Assembly (NCBI RefSeq): GCF_001949145.1
Contig: NW_019091385.1
Span: 2,348,956-2,412,955, forward strand
Origin: Acanthaster planci
Lineage: Eukaryota; Echinodermata; Asteroidea; Valvatida; Acanthasteridae
Length of the DNA stretch: 64,000 bases
Direction: 5' to 3'
Below are positions 1-12,133 of the stretch, in pieces. The first letter of the stretch is position 1. Each line of letters opens with the position of its first letter. The notes beneath the pieces are model-generated. The model had not been told where the DNA came from. It did not search any database and saw only the letters and a program-made list of their open reading frames with translations. The translations under genes and the position numbers were made by a program.

Positions 1-3000
1 CTTGTAACTGTTTTGACATTATGCAAACAATCACTTTTGGACCAGACTGGTTGTACCAGTTGATTTCCAGAGACCAAAATACATGTATTGAGGCGGCATT
101 TGAATCTCTTGTCTAGAGTTAGGTGTAGGTCTTGGTTCCATTGGAAATGCAGGGAGACGTGCAGACAGTAGACCTAGCCGTAGCTCTGGAAGCCCGTTGC
201 GGACATGGCCTTAGTTGGGAAAAAAGAAGATCAGTCCGGTGTTTTGCAGGAAGTGCTCAGTTGACCCACATGTACACGTACAGGTGTACATGTACTTGGC
301 TTAGTCAGTTTCAATCATTGTTGGTTTTGTTCTTTAAAGCATGTGGTAGTCATGCCTGTTCCACACTTTCACTTAAATAGTTTCTGGCATTTTGCAGTGT
401 TGTCTACAGTATCTACACTTGGTTCAAGCCGATGTTTTTTAAAAGCTGTTTCCTGGAGACTGCTCTGCAGTGTACAAACACAAATACACATGTATTGTAC
501 AAAGTGTTGCCTGTCAAGTCAGTGCATATACATGTAGCTTTAGAACTTGGCAGACACAGAAAATGATAGTTTAAAAATGCATGCTATGCAGGTTTCAACT
601 TTGAAACAGCTCAGACTTGAATCAGTTTGTGTCCATGTATGTATATATTTCTGAATGATAAAGTTTTAAAGGCTTTTAAAGGCTTAATATTTGTTACGCA
701 CAGGTTTGAGAGAAATGTCATGAAAGTAGTTGATGATTTGCCCTCAGATTTCGATAGATACTGTTTATTAAGGGACATGTTCAAAACGGAAATGGTGTGG
801 ATACACTGTCGAATAAACTCTTAAAAGTTGCGAACTAAAAATGTTATCTATGTGTACTGACCCTCTTTAGAAGAAGAAAAGAGAGAAAAACACAGTGAGC
901 ACCTTTCATTGGTAGAATGGGTTTTTTTTTTTCAAAACACAATAGTTAATTTCAGATGAAATACCTTATGGTGCACAGATACATGACCAAGGTTAATCAG
1001 CAACTATTTGTTATAGTCAACCACTCTCTGATTTTACCTGGTACCAAGGATGTATTTTAGCACCAGTTACCAAGGGAAATCGACTCGTAGTTGACAAATA
1101 GTCACTGATCAAACCATTGGTAAATATTTACATGCTTGCATGTATAAATTGCATTTCAGTAGAGACTTTAATTAATTCATCATCCCAGTCATCTGTTGTT
1201 TGCACTGTTGTTTGTATTTACTACTCTCTGATGTGAACAACGTAAAAACATGACAGTGCAACAGCTGATGAATGGTACTTTGAAATTTCAAAGTCCAGTG
1301 GTAGTGAAGTGATATCTACATTTTACATGTACTGTACATGTACATGTAGCAAGATTAACTTACCATTCTACCTGTTGGAATGAGAAGTGCATGTGGATGT
1401 CCAATTTTTTCCACACCTTAACTGACAATGAAATAGTAATATTTTTGTGTGTCTCTGCAAGTTTTTTGAGCTACAAACATTTCTGCTGACTCAAATTGTG
1501 CAGAAACAAGGAAGAAAAATAAATCCTTCCTCAACCATCACAGGAAGTGTAAACCGGGAATCAGGTGCTATTGAGTACCTCGTACAAATCAGTTGATAGT
1601 AGATATACTTGATGTGAAATTTACGTTGCCATTTATAGAACACTTCGTGCTTTCCATCAGCCTTTGGGGAAAACATTTGAGGTTCTTTTAGCAATGGGCT
1701 TGATGAGTTGGATTTGCAACCAACTTATTCTCATTAAAGAGACTGTGAATTTCATTTGATGCTGCTTAACACTTTATAGAGATCATGTGTCCTTGTGTTC
1801 ATTTAAGCCCTTATGTTACATACACCTTCACATGGCTTACAGGCAACATTTCCTTGCTACAAAATAATTGTGTATATACTTTGTATGAATGAATTTTATT
1901 TAATTTTTAAAAGAAGTGTATTATGAATTGAATGTACTGGCATTTTGCTCAAATCTACACTTTAAATTAACTAAAGTTTTACATCCATGCAAGGAAATTG
2001 AAAGAGATTCCTTGCTTTCTGTGGCCAAGTTTCAAAACCCACATACGCCAACGAGGGGATTTTTTGGGGTTGTCAGTTCTTTTGTGGTCATTTCTGTGTT
2101 ACATTAGCTGTGTGTATTCCTGCCACCTCTCCATTCTAAAGCCGTCGCTGTCAGTTCTCTTTAGGTTTGTTGCAGGCCCTAAGGCTATTGTACCTTGTGT
2201 GCTTTTAGAGAATCATATGCATATTAGTATACAGTTGATACAGTCACATTATAAGTTGTAGGCAGGGTTCGTTGCCGAATAAAATGTATCAGTACACAGA
2301 GTACATATGCATGCCTTGCAGCATACTTTCTCTGACTCATGAATAATTTGAATCAGATGATGATTCACTGAGTGTGTTAAAGTACATGTACTTGCATTCC
2401 ATAACACANCTTTAGAGGTTTGGTAATTTCATGCCAGTCAAAAGAAAGCAATTTGTAGCAGTTGTAACTTTCATACATATGGGCCATTCTATAAATTTGG
2501 GTTCCAAATTGTGACATTTTTCCATCCCTGCTACCTCTGACATGTACATGTATACCATCTGGCATGTTTGACCTGGAATGTATCACTGAAATTGATTTCA
2601 AACTTTTATTTGTTTTACAGGTAATTTGCAGTTCTTATCCAGTCTTGGAAATTAAACAATGAGTTCTAAACATTAAAAATCATAGATGAAATAGGGACGG
2701 GAAAAAATTGGACCCCATATTTGTAGAATGACCCGTGTACATGTAAGCAAGTCTGCAAATGATATTTTCTAAAATGCTTTGTGGAGTTGTGAATGGCATT
2801 GGCAATGTACACAGCCTTTGCAAAGTGAAAGAAGTAGTAATATGTGCCACAGCACGTATGTGTAACATTACTTTCGCTTTCCCTTAAATCTTTGCAATGT
2901 ACATGTATTTTCATGCCTACATTATGCACATATGAATCACTATGAAATGAAATCAATATATATATATACGATGAACGTGTACTGTGGCTTAAAGATTCTG

Positions 3001-5911
3001 GTTGACAAGTTGATTTTCGGAGTGTTTGGCAGTATCTTTGCTTTTCTATTATAATGAGTGCTATAACTATGGCTAGGGGTGTTGTTCATGTACCTGCCTC
3101 CAGCATTTGAAATCTTGAAATGAACAAAAACTATATATAAGCCAGGGTTCAGTTGCCTTCAGTTTGCCCTCTTACAAGAAAACAAAAATGTGCACACCGC
3201 CTCACAATGTTCCACTCCAGTCAGAATGTGGGGGGTGGAGCAGCAGAATGTGGGGGTAGAGCAGAGGTCCACCACCCTTTTGACCAGAGGGTGGTGTTCT
3301 CCCCCACCTTTGGCAGATCCTTCAATATGGTAGGGCTTCATGGTTCTACAGTATCTATTAAAGGCAGATACCTGATTGTCTCAAAACTCCCCCCCTCCCC
3401 ATTTTGAAAATTGTTTTGTCGCTCAGCTTAGGAAGTACATGTATATGTGATTTTTTTGGTTCAGGCATTACATGTATATTCAGTTGTATGTAAATACATA
3501 ACATGATCAGACAAGCAAATGTGTAAAAGCTTGATTTGTAATACTGCTAAAAGCAAAATGTAACAATTGGAGGAATAAGATTCCTCAATAAAGAAATCTT
3601 TCTGTGTCTGTAGCTGTCGGACTGTTCGTATCAGTGATTGTGAGATTTATTTGTGTTAATGGGTTTCCAATTCATGTCATTCATTGACTGGGGGATTATG
3701 CAGAAAAACATAGTGTACATGTATGTGTGTACTAGGTCAGTGTAAGTTGTACTTCATTTATAGTCCCACAGTTTTGCTGAATCCACCATTAGTGCCAAAT
3801 TTAATCTGTTGTTGGTCCGTCGACCCTGCTGGCATAGAATATGGAGGCCGAAATTCCAGCAATAGCTGTTGCAGCCATGACTCAAAATGCACTCCTGCTC
3901 AAAAGGACTTTGTAAACAGATAAGAGTGGTAAACATAATTCTAAAACATCAGTTGACACAGTGCTTTCCGTGACCTGGATATTGCCAAGTTCAGTATTTT
4001 ATGTCCAAATGTACATTTAACTTAGTAAAGTGCCACACATCACTAACATTACAATACAGGAACTTGGAAGATCAACATTTCAAATTATAATACACAATAA
4101 CTTTACACAGGATTTTTTTCATGTTGGGTATGAGACCTTTTTGAGGGAGACATTTACTGTAGGTATCCCTAGTTGTGCTGAAATTCTGAGTGAATATGTA
4201 CAGAATACAATCAATGCAAAGAAGCACCTGACTTTGTACATCAGCCCTTTATTGGTATCACCAAGCAAGTACATGTAATTGAATAACCCCATAGCACGGT
4301 AAATCTACCACACCATTACTGCCCATATTGTGTACATGGGACTGCTAAGTAATTTCCATCATCAAACTCATTAAATGCAGCTAAGTTGCAGATATTTTGC
4401 TTTGGTTGATGTACACTTTGTTTTGCTTGCATGTTTTGTTTTTTCCTGTAAAACTTTTTGGATTATACATGTACACCCTACATACATGCATGTCATTCAT
4501 GTGATTCTTAAAACCACAAAAAGTACAACTTGAAACTGCACTTTCAACAATGTCCACTAATTTAAAAAAAGAAAACTAAAAAGCATAATACACATATATG
4601 TATCCTGGAAACTGAAAGATCTCTTGTAGGAAAAAAGATCTAAAGTTAACAATATCATGCATTTTTTTGCATACCATCTTTAATCTTTAAAAGGAGATTG
4701 AATGCTAGAGAATTTAATCTCAACCTTTAGACAGCAATAATCAGGTCAGTGGATTTGTTTCAAATGTTTTGGTACATGTTTTTTACTTCAGAAAGATTTA
4801 TGAATTATCAACAATTACATGTACCATCAGTATGGTAGGATGCCATGTGCACATAACCACTCCCCTCCAACATGCAGTCTACACAAATGAATCCCCCATA
4901 AAACAGATTTAGGAAGGTATGACAAATGTAAACACTCAACCAACCTTTCCAATGCTTTCATGATAGGATTAATTTACACAGTGATTTGATCAATACAAGT
5001 TTTCTTTGAATTACCTGAAACAATTTCAAACTTAAATGTCCATCGGTCCTTATGAGATTATGCTCTGAAACTAGGCAAAAATGAAAACACATGGACAGAC
5101 TCTCTGTCATGAAAACAGATTGCTGTATCAACTGTCACACACATTTTTTTCCCACAGGGCAACAAGTTCTTTATGTAGATTTTCAGAGTTCAGTAAATCA
5201 TGACATTGAGAAACCTGAGATAATCCTGGCACTGTTTAGCAGCAAATACAAGTAGCAATGGAGCAGCAGAAACAATACTACTGCCTTCAATGAAAAAGAC
5301 ACAAAAGATGAATATGGCTTTGAGTGACATTTCAGAATTAGAGAACATCTGTGTAACACCACTATTTCATTTGGTTTCAGTTGGTGGTAAAAACCACTGC
5401 CACGGTACAATATTGTCAGTATGAATACATATGAATGCATGCATTACTTGAGAAGGGGTGGTTAACTGTATTGGCTATGCATCAGTAGACCAATGTACAC
5501 ATCCTCTGATTATTTCAAACTTCCGCCAAGTAACAAACTCTCACATGTACGAAGTATAGTCCACTATTATGACATCTTATGAATCACACACTTTGCTCAC
5601 AAGATAAATTGGGGGGGGTTGGATAAAAAACATGCAGGTGGTACTTTTGGTTTGGCCCCATCGTCTTGCTGTATACAAGATAAAATACTGTTCTGCAAAT
5701 CAATAAACAATAAAAAACCTAACATCTTGATCCGTTGAGTTAAAGTGTGAGAAATAGCATTTTCCTATTTTATATCAACCACAGGTACAATTTATCAAGC
5801 ATTGGCAACATTTTGTGGTGGGGCCGAGTATGGCTGGGCAAGAAATATCATTCGTGACATTTCACAACTGTTAATGGCAAGATGATGTTTTTCCAGCTAA
5901 CAATGGCCCTT
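1..5911. other. Long stretch without a supported gene
   Basis: I see no reading frame with recognisable protein similarity or a convincing exon chain here. The stretch is AT-rich, carries many TACATGTA-like palindromes (for example 273-296, 1323-1347, 2541-2556), a short TA run at 2957-2968, and a single undetermined base at 2409. It lies downstream of the ADCK2-like gene, whose 3' UTR must occupy part of the right end. The far left could hold the tail of another gene, but nothing visible proves it. Confidence 0.5.
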
Positions 5912-8900
5912 TCAAGGAACCACATCATTGAGTAGTATGGGTCTAGCAGCATCTAGGATGTCCAGGTTGGGGTCAAGAGAACGGCCAAGCCCCTCCAGTA
6001 CCATCATAGCAAGCATAATGGAGGCAAAGTTGCCATTCAATTTGACCTAATTGAAAGAAAGAGAAATGAGCATATGTATATTGATATATGATTTTAACAC
6101 ATTTTCTGAAAGAATACACATTTTTGTCTGTACATGTAAATTGTAATTCATAAGTGGAATAAATAACTGAAAACGCCTACACATATTTCAAATTCTTTGA
6201 AGTACACATGTAGACCACACAAAAGTTTCATTAAATTGATTGTTTTCACTGCTTTACTTATAGAAATATCCAATAAATTCAAAGCTTAAACCCCCTGCGG
6301 TTTATATAAAAGAAAACTATTTTTATACATCATTCTGATGTATACTTTATAGCTACTTTGTAAGTATGAAATACCGGCATATACCTTATGCTTTATCATC
6401 AGGGAGAAAAGGTCTTCCAAAAGAACACCAACTTGCATCTGCAAAAACATCATAACGAGTAGTCAGACCTGTTTGATAATACTCAAGCCAAACTAGCGAT
6501 GGCATTTCCTTAACACTGACAGTCACTCTGAATCATTACCAATACCATCAAAGAAAGAATGTAACCCCACATCAGTAAAACAGTGTTAATTAACCCTAAC
6601 CCTCCTATATCCTCCAAAATCCTTTGGGCGGTTTGGAGGATTGAGGGTGAATGGCAAAAAAAGCATGGCTTATTGCGAGGGATGCCATGCATGAAGGTTG
6701 TGGGTTAGACCTTGTGTTGTTCTTGCTCAGTAATGCATAAATTCAGCCTGATGTTTCTTTTGAATCAACCGCACTGCTCAAGAATGCCATTCGCACTGCC
6801 ATAACATCATGACAGGAACTGCTGGAGGATTTTGAAGGATTAAGGCAGTAGGCACACCTCCAAGTACTGTAACATTTTCAAGAACTTTGGAGGATTTCAG
6901 AGGAATGGGGGGGAGAATCCAATTTTTTCACCACCCAAATTGGAGGATTCTGGGGGATTGAGGAGGGTTCCTAGCAAAAAGGGCCTGAGGGTTAGGGTTA
7001 ATTCAAGTGTCGAAACTTCAGTTTATTTTATGCAGCCCTTACCACTCCAAGCTTGACAGTTTGTTGGTGGGCAAGGTTGACTAACTCTGCCATATCCTCC
7101 TTAAATTTTGCCTCATCAGGACACCTGTGCATGGTGTGCTGTAGAAAGAGCTCTGCAACTACCTCTCCCTGAAAAGAACAAGAATATAAATTTCACCGGA
7201 TATATCTGAACCAAAATGTCAAGAATTACACTTCTTCTTAAGTTCAGAGTAAATTTTGCAACCTGCAAAATTACTTGCTTTAAAAATGGGACTTTACAGT
7301 TAAACTCAATAAATACAATAAAAAGACTTCACCTTGCCCAGCAGAACATTGGTAAAGACCTCCCTGAAGTTCTGCCTGTCATACTCATTCAGCTGCGCCA
7401 CAATGCCTGTGTCCAGCATGACAAGCTTCAGGGGGCACTCCCGTGGCTTGACGCTAATGACCACCGTATCACACATGTCCTCCATCTTGAGGATGTTTTC
7501 TGTCTCACCAGTGAAACTGCTGGCTCCTTGCACAAGGATGTTGCCCGGGTGGAGGTCGGCATGCACAAAGTTGTCAATGAAGATCTGAATGCATAAAATA
7601 ATAGGGGAAGCATTTCACAGTTTGAGAACCGTGTAAGCATGAAGCTTATCTTGCAACAGAATGGCAAGGGCAAGCCATGTCATGTTAAGACATTTTCTAA
7701 TCTAAAAATAAATCTGTTATTTTTTCCTTCTTTGCCATTATTCATGTTAATTGATTATTCTGTAGTTTGTCCTACACTTGAGCAAGCACTACAAACACCA
7801 TTTACAGTTTCCTTGCTCTTATGCAAAAATATGTTGCAGTGCAAATAAACAAGTTAGGCAAACCACTTTTCCAGAGGTTAACATAGGTCAAACCTGAAAT
7901 TTATGAATTAGGTTAATGCAAGCCAAATTTTTTCTTGTGTCGATGAAACGAAGTTTAATGGTGACTTTTATTGCATAGGAGCAACTGAGTTCCGTGCTTT
8001 AGAATGAGAAAGAAATGATAATATGTGTACTTACCATTTTGAGCAAGGCTTCGATTCCCATTGCAGCAAGGCGCTCCCTGAGTCCATCTGGTATGTCTTC
8101 TCCGTCATCATCATTACTGATGAAAGTTGAGATGTAGTCTCCTTCCTGATTGATGACAAAACCAAGATAATCTGATGACTCTTTGGGGGTAATATGCTTC
8201 AGTGATGGGGATGCCAATTCTGTATGTAGATTTCTGTTACTGTTTGACTTCATACAAAAGTTAGCATCATATCATTTATTATCTTAACTTTTTGAACTGA
8301 GTAATCTTGGAATTCTAAAAAAAGGGATGGAAAGATATGAGTATCTGAAATGTTCTTTCTTCTTTCTTGCAATATTCATAACTATTTTGCTGAACTTTTT
8401 TATAACAATTCACAAGCGAAATGCGACCCATGCTGTGAAAATGAGTCTTAAGTCGCCAGGGCCACTTTTTGAGTTTTCATTTGTATTGGAAAGTACAAAT
8501 CGAGCTTTTTGTTTTGATGTATCACTCAGTTTGGTATTCTGATGAAAGTGGATACCCCATGGTGAAAAATGCTGTGGTTTCCTATTGATTTACATTGTGG
8601 AAAATTATTCTGAAGGATTTTTTACTCCAAAGTGGCTCTGGCGACTTAAGACTCATTTTCACAGAGTGGGTCACAAATGTCAGAGATAATGCTGATCATT
8701 CACTGTTTGAGTCAGACTTTAGACAGCCAACGTTTGTGGGTAAACTCAAGATTAACCCACATTTTCTGGCTGATCCAGCTTTTGAAAATGATATGCATAG
8801 CATTTGACTCAGGGTAGGCATAATTAAGTTTTTTCTTAATTCTTCAAAAAAAGTTTCTAGATTTTGGCTGGGTTTCAAGAGACACAGGTTTTTCCATTTT

Positions 8901-11900
8901 TTTGTTTGCCCACGTATTTAGTTCTGCATTCTTACTTTGTTCCTGAGACCAAAAAATTACATGTACCTCATATGTTTCAACAAGAACATCTCTGCTCACA
9001 AATGGGCGTAGAGGCCTCGGGAATCGGACACAGCTGATATCACTGAAATTCTCCACAAATATATCAAGGTTGTTGGCTTCTATTCTCAGGTCAATCTGAA
9101 GGAAAAAGGCCATCAACAGGTTTCTTTTGCAGTGTTGAGTTTATCTGAACGGAGAAACTGCTCTTGTAAAATCTCACTACATTGTACATGTACATTGACA
9201 ATGTTGAAGAATATTAAATAATCATATCGTCGGGTACCTGGAAGATGGTTATAAGCACTTACAACCTTTTGCCGGGAAGCATAATCACTGCAAAAAAATT
9301 TTCCCAGCAAAAGGACGTATGTATACAACTGTTTTATTTTAATGAAATATAAAGATTTCTTTGCAAATAGTTACAAAACATTTCCCAAGTCCTTTGATAA
9401 GTTATACAAAGGTTGCTTTTTGCACAGCCTGAGTTGATTTATAGTAAATTTCATCCGGTTTTGCTAAATAAAGAGAGTGTGTTTCTTACACCTTTTTACC
9501 GGGAACATTTATTCTACTGTGATCATGCTTCCAGGCAAAAGGGCATAAGCATGCTTACAACCTTTTGCTGGGCACAGGACGATATAAAAGGAATTATTTT
9601 TACACACTTTCAAACTGAAGGTTATGTTGATGCTTGACATGTAAATAATGACAAGTCTCTGTTCATATTGGGTAATTTGATTTAAACTAATTTGATTCAA
9701 CTGTGTTGGATCTTTACAAACCTGATTTTTCATAAGAACTTCAAAATCTTGCACACACTCTGGGAGACTGAGCCATCGGAGACCCGGGATTAATGACAGG
9801 ATACCAGCTAGTACTCTCAGCAGCTGAAGATCCCATTTAACACGTCTGTAGATGCCTGGATGCAAGACCTGCCAATGTGTGCAGAAAATGTTTGCATTAA
9901 AAACAAAAAGGAAGAAATTTTGAGTTAGTCATTTACAGAGTCTTTACTGGGACAGTACCGTCAGGGATTTGGTGACTATATTTTGAAATTTGACAATAGC
10001 CTTTTTTGTAATTCTCTCTGATGTTATTTTATAAAGCTTTGTGCTTTTGAAAGTTATTTTTGTTCAAGAATAAAAGAATTATGTATTCAAACACACTCAG
10101 CAGAACAAGAGAGGATTCTTTTAAAGGTATATGAGAGAAGAAACATTTGACTTCTAATGTCAAATCAGATTTTAAGAATCTTTTCTTTCTGACCTTGATG
10201 GCAACAGGAATGATGTCATCACTTTCCTTGAGTGACTTGGCAATGTGAACGAGTGACGTGTCATCTTCCTGGCTTACTTCATCCTCCTCTCTCCCTGCAT
10301 CACATCAGGTGAGGAATCAAGATTCTCTATCAAAATTTTACCAGTACTTGTTGAACCTTTGACCTTTGTAAAGCATTGCAAGTGTTCTTATTTGTGTTTT
10401 CATCATGTAAGAACGCTTGAAATGCTTTGTGATCTCCCAGGCTATCACTTACATTCAATCAATTACTTTCAAGATACTTACAAAGTGTGCCAATTGTTAA
10501 ACTTGTTTCAATTATCTCTGTCTTCTGAAAATTATGTTATTTAAGCCAAAAAAAAATCTCCAGTTTCTGGTCAGTGTGCACAGTGCCGTAGTCCTTGCGT
10601 CAGCAAAAGAAAAAAGTTTTTTATTCGGTATAATATGATGTCCAAAATCTGCCAAACTTGCTTGATTGACTGGAATAGTGCGAAACTGCATAATTGTAAC
10701 GTGTCTTAGATGGGGTACGGTTGAGTAATGTGTACAGTAAAGCAGTCCCTCTAGGTCCCCATACGTTTAGTCAGGCACTCTATTTTACATGACGTCATTT
10801 CTGTACTATATGTTTACATCTGGGAACCGTCTTACGTCCTTTGAACAAGCTGAGAATGCTTTTAAACAGTAAATAGTGAGGGGGTAAAGTCTATTTTAGT
10901 GTTGGTAGCAGAGATATGTATGTACAAGCACACGTACGTATACATCATTTCTAGGAAAAAAGTTGAGGGCAAAACTTTTTGAGCCAGCCCCTGACCAGAA
11001 ATCAAAGACTTTTGGGGGGCCATACATGGACATATAACACTACTTACCATTAGACCCTTTACCTGGTTGCTGGGAATTATTTTCATCATCTAGGTAGGGG
11101 TCTTTGGTTCTCTTTCTCAAAAACCAGTCTAACTTAAGAATCTCTCGCCCTGTGATGTTGTAAGAAGATAGTATGGTTATCAAATGTACATATTCCATCA
11201 GAGTAACTCAACGAAGTTGCTGTTGGGTGTAGCAAGAAGGACGTAAAAAGTTCAAATGAGATGGTGACCTTGGTAAATAGATTTATGTTGGAACTACAGA
11301 GACTAGCTCAGCAGTACAACTATAGCAACTGAAAATTATGGTTCATTCTTACCATCGTCAAACTCTGATGGTTCATCATCATCATCCAGTAGAGCTTGAA
11401 GACACTCTTCAGAAAGAGCCTCAGTTCTCATATACCCTTTGTACACCTGTCCAACACATCCTGAGTGAAGTGACTTCTCAATCTTGACAAAAATGTTGCG
11501 CCAGTTTTTGCCAAAGGAACGTTCCAGTTTCTTCTCAGTCTGGTACCAGTAGTGCTTAGGGGCATCCAGGTGGAGCTTGGAGAACAGATCACAGAAGTCA
11601 GCTGAAAACAGGTCTCGCCTTGTGCTAGCCCACTGGCCAAGTTTGATAAATGTTGGTCCTGATATCTCCACTGCCCAAAGGAGCATACGTTGCCACCTCC
11701 GACGAAACCGCTCTGACCAGAAAGTCAAGGGGTACATGGCCAGAATGGGACCAAACACCACTGAGATCCACAGGAGTCTCCTGCAGATGCTTAGACACTT
11801 GTAAATGTAGAAGAAGCCACGTACGATGACGTTGCTCTGCTTCTTGGGCTTTTTAATCCTCTTTGAAGACCCCAGTGGGGTTTCAAGTGGTGTAGGTTGA

Positions 11901-12133
11901 CTTTGGGCTTCTTGGCAACTTGCACTGGTGAGACGACTCTTGAAAACAAGTGTGCCAGTGCACAGAGACATAGTAATGCTGATTGACTTGGAAGTGTTCA
12001 TACGTTTTGGTAAAGTAGGTGGCTTGCATTGTATAAAGAGTGAAGTCTTCTGCAGCTGCAAGGGGCCACCCTTACATTTGAAAAGTGTATTAGAGTTCTT
12101 GGCGAACCCGTGACAAATAAATACACGGAACAT
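5912..12133 (-). CDS. ADCK2: ADCK2-like UbiB/ABC1 atypical protein kinase, 10 exons, complete
   Basis: Predicted 659 aa (human ADCK2 is about 626). Exons in coding order: 11353-12133, 11048-11089, 10194-10294, 9722-9868, 8967-9095, 8035-8247, 7333-7584, 7043-7168, 6385-6438, 5912-6046. All junctions keep frame and the sum is a multiple of three. Family hallmarks are the KLGQ motif (residues 164-167), SGCVGQVYKG replacing the Gly-rich loop (224-233), VAIK (305-308), HADLHPGN catalytic loop (479-486) and the metal-site LDTG (528-531; human ADCK2 has LDAG). The N-terminus is basic and Ser-rich, consistent with a mitochondrial presequence, and residues about 119-137 look membrane-spanning. UbiB/ADCK proteins act in mitochondrial coenzyme Q and lipid homeostasis; that role here is inferred from family. 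The C-terminus (VLEGLGRSLDPNLDILDAAR) is typical ADCK2. The acceptor of exon 6 (8247) is the least certain: it was chosen for phase. Confidence 0.95.
6590..7001. mobile_element. piggyBac-type MITE in ADCK2-like intron 8
   Basis: An element of about 410 bases is bounded on both sides by TTAA (6590-6593 and 6998-7001). The termini are the inverted 10-mer CCCTAACCCT / AGGGTTAGGG, followed by weaker inverted similarity (TCCTCCAAAATCC against TCCTCCAATTT blocks). TTAA target duplication with CCC-starting ends is the signature of the piggyBac superfamily. No transposase reading frame is present, so it is non-autonomous. The terminal repeats coincidentally resemble two telomere repeats. Confidence 0.7.
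8422..8676. mobile_element. Palindromic MITE in ADCK2-like intron 5
   Basis: Two arms of about 48 bases (8424-8471 and 8628-8673) are near-perfect inverted copies. Both contain CTGTGAAAATGAGTCTTAAG, followed by a GTCGCCAG core. The spacer of roughly 155 bases has no coding capacity. The whole unit could form a long hairpin. Superfamily is not assignable from what I see, and target-site duplications are not clear. Confidence 0.7.
9224..9586. mobile_element. Degenerate foldback element in ADCK2-like intron 4
   Basis: The left arm (about 9224-9325) and right arm (about 9485-9586) are inverted, imperfect copies that begin and end with ATATCGT / ACGATAT. Each arm itself contains the submotif CTTACAACCTTTTGC and its reverse complement, so the element is built of small inverted modules. 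No reading frame belongs to it. It is probably an old MITE. Confidence 0.6.
11048..11089 (-). CDS. ADCK2: 42-base microexon in the ADCK2-like gene, possibly alternatively spliced
   Basis: The microexon lies between exon 1 and the exon at 10194-10294, bounded by an AG (11091-11090) and a GTAAGT donor (11047). It encodes 14 residues, mostly D, N, S, Q and G, beginning DDENNSQQPG. Flanking introns are both phase 1 and its length is divisible by three, so including or skipping it keeps the frame. It lengthens an acidic linker in the same place where human ADCK2 has a long variable insertion before the VAIK/VAVK strand. Exon status is inferred from splice signals and phase only. Confidence 0.6.

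Noticed and set aside
103-240. Plus-strand frame ending SRPSRSSGSPLRTWP, as a possible last exon of an upstream gene
   Set aside because: Low-complexity sequence, no clear acceptor and no similarity; the window gives no upstream exon to support it.
6590-7001. Interstitial telomere sequence
   Set aside because: Only two repeat units at each end, inverted and bounded by TTAA, which fits a transposon better.
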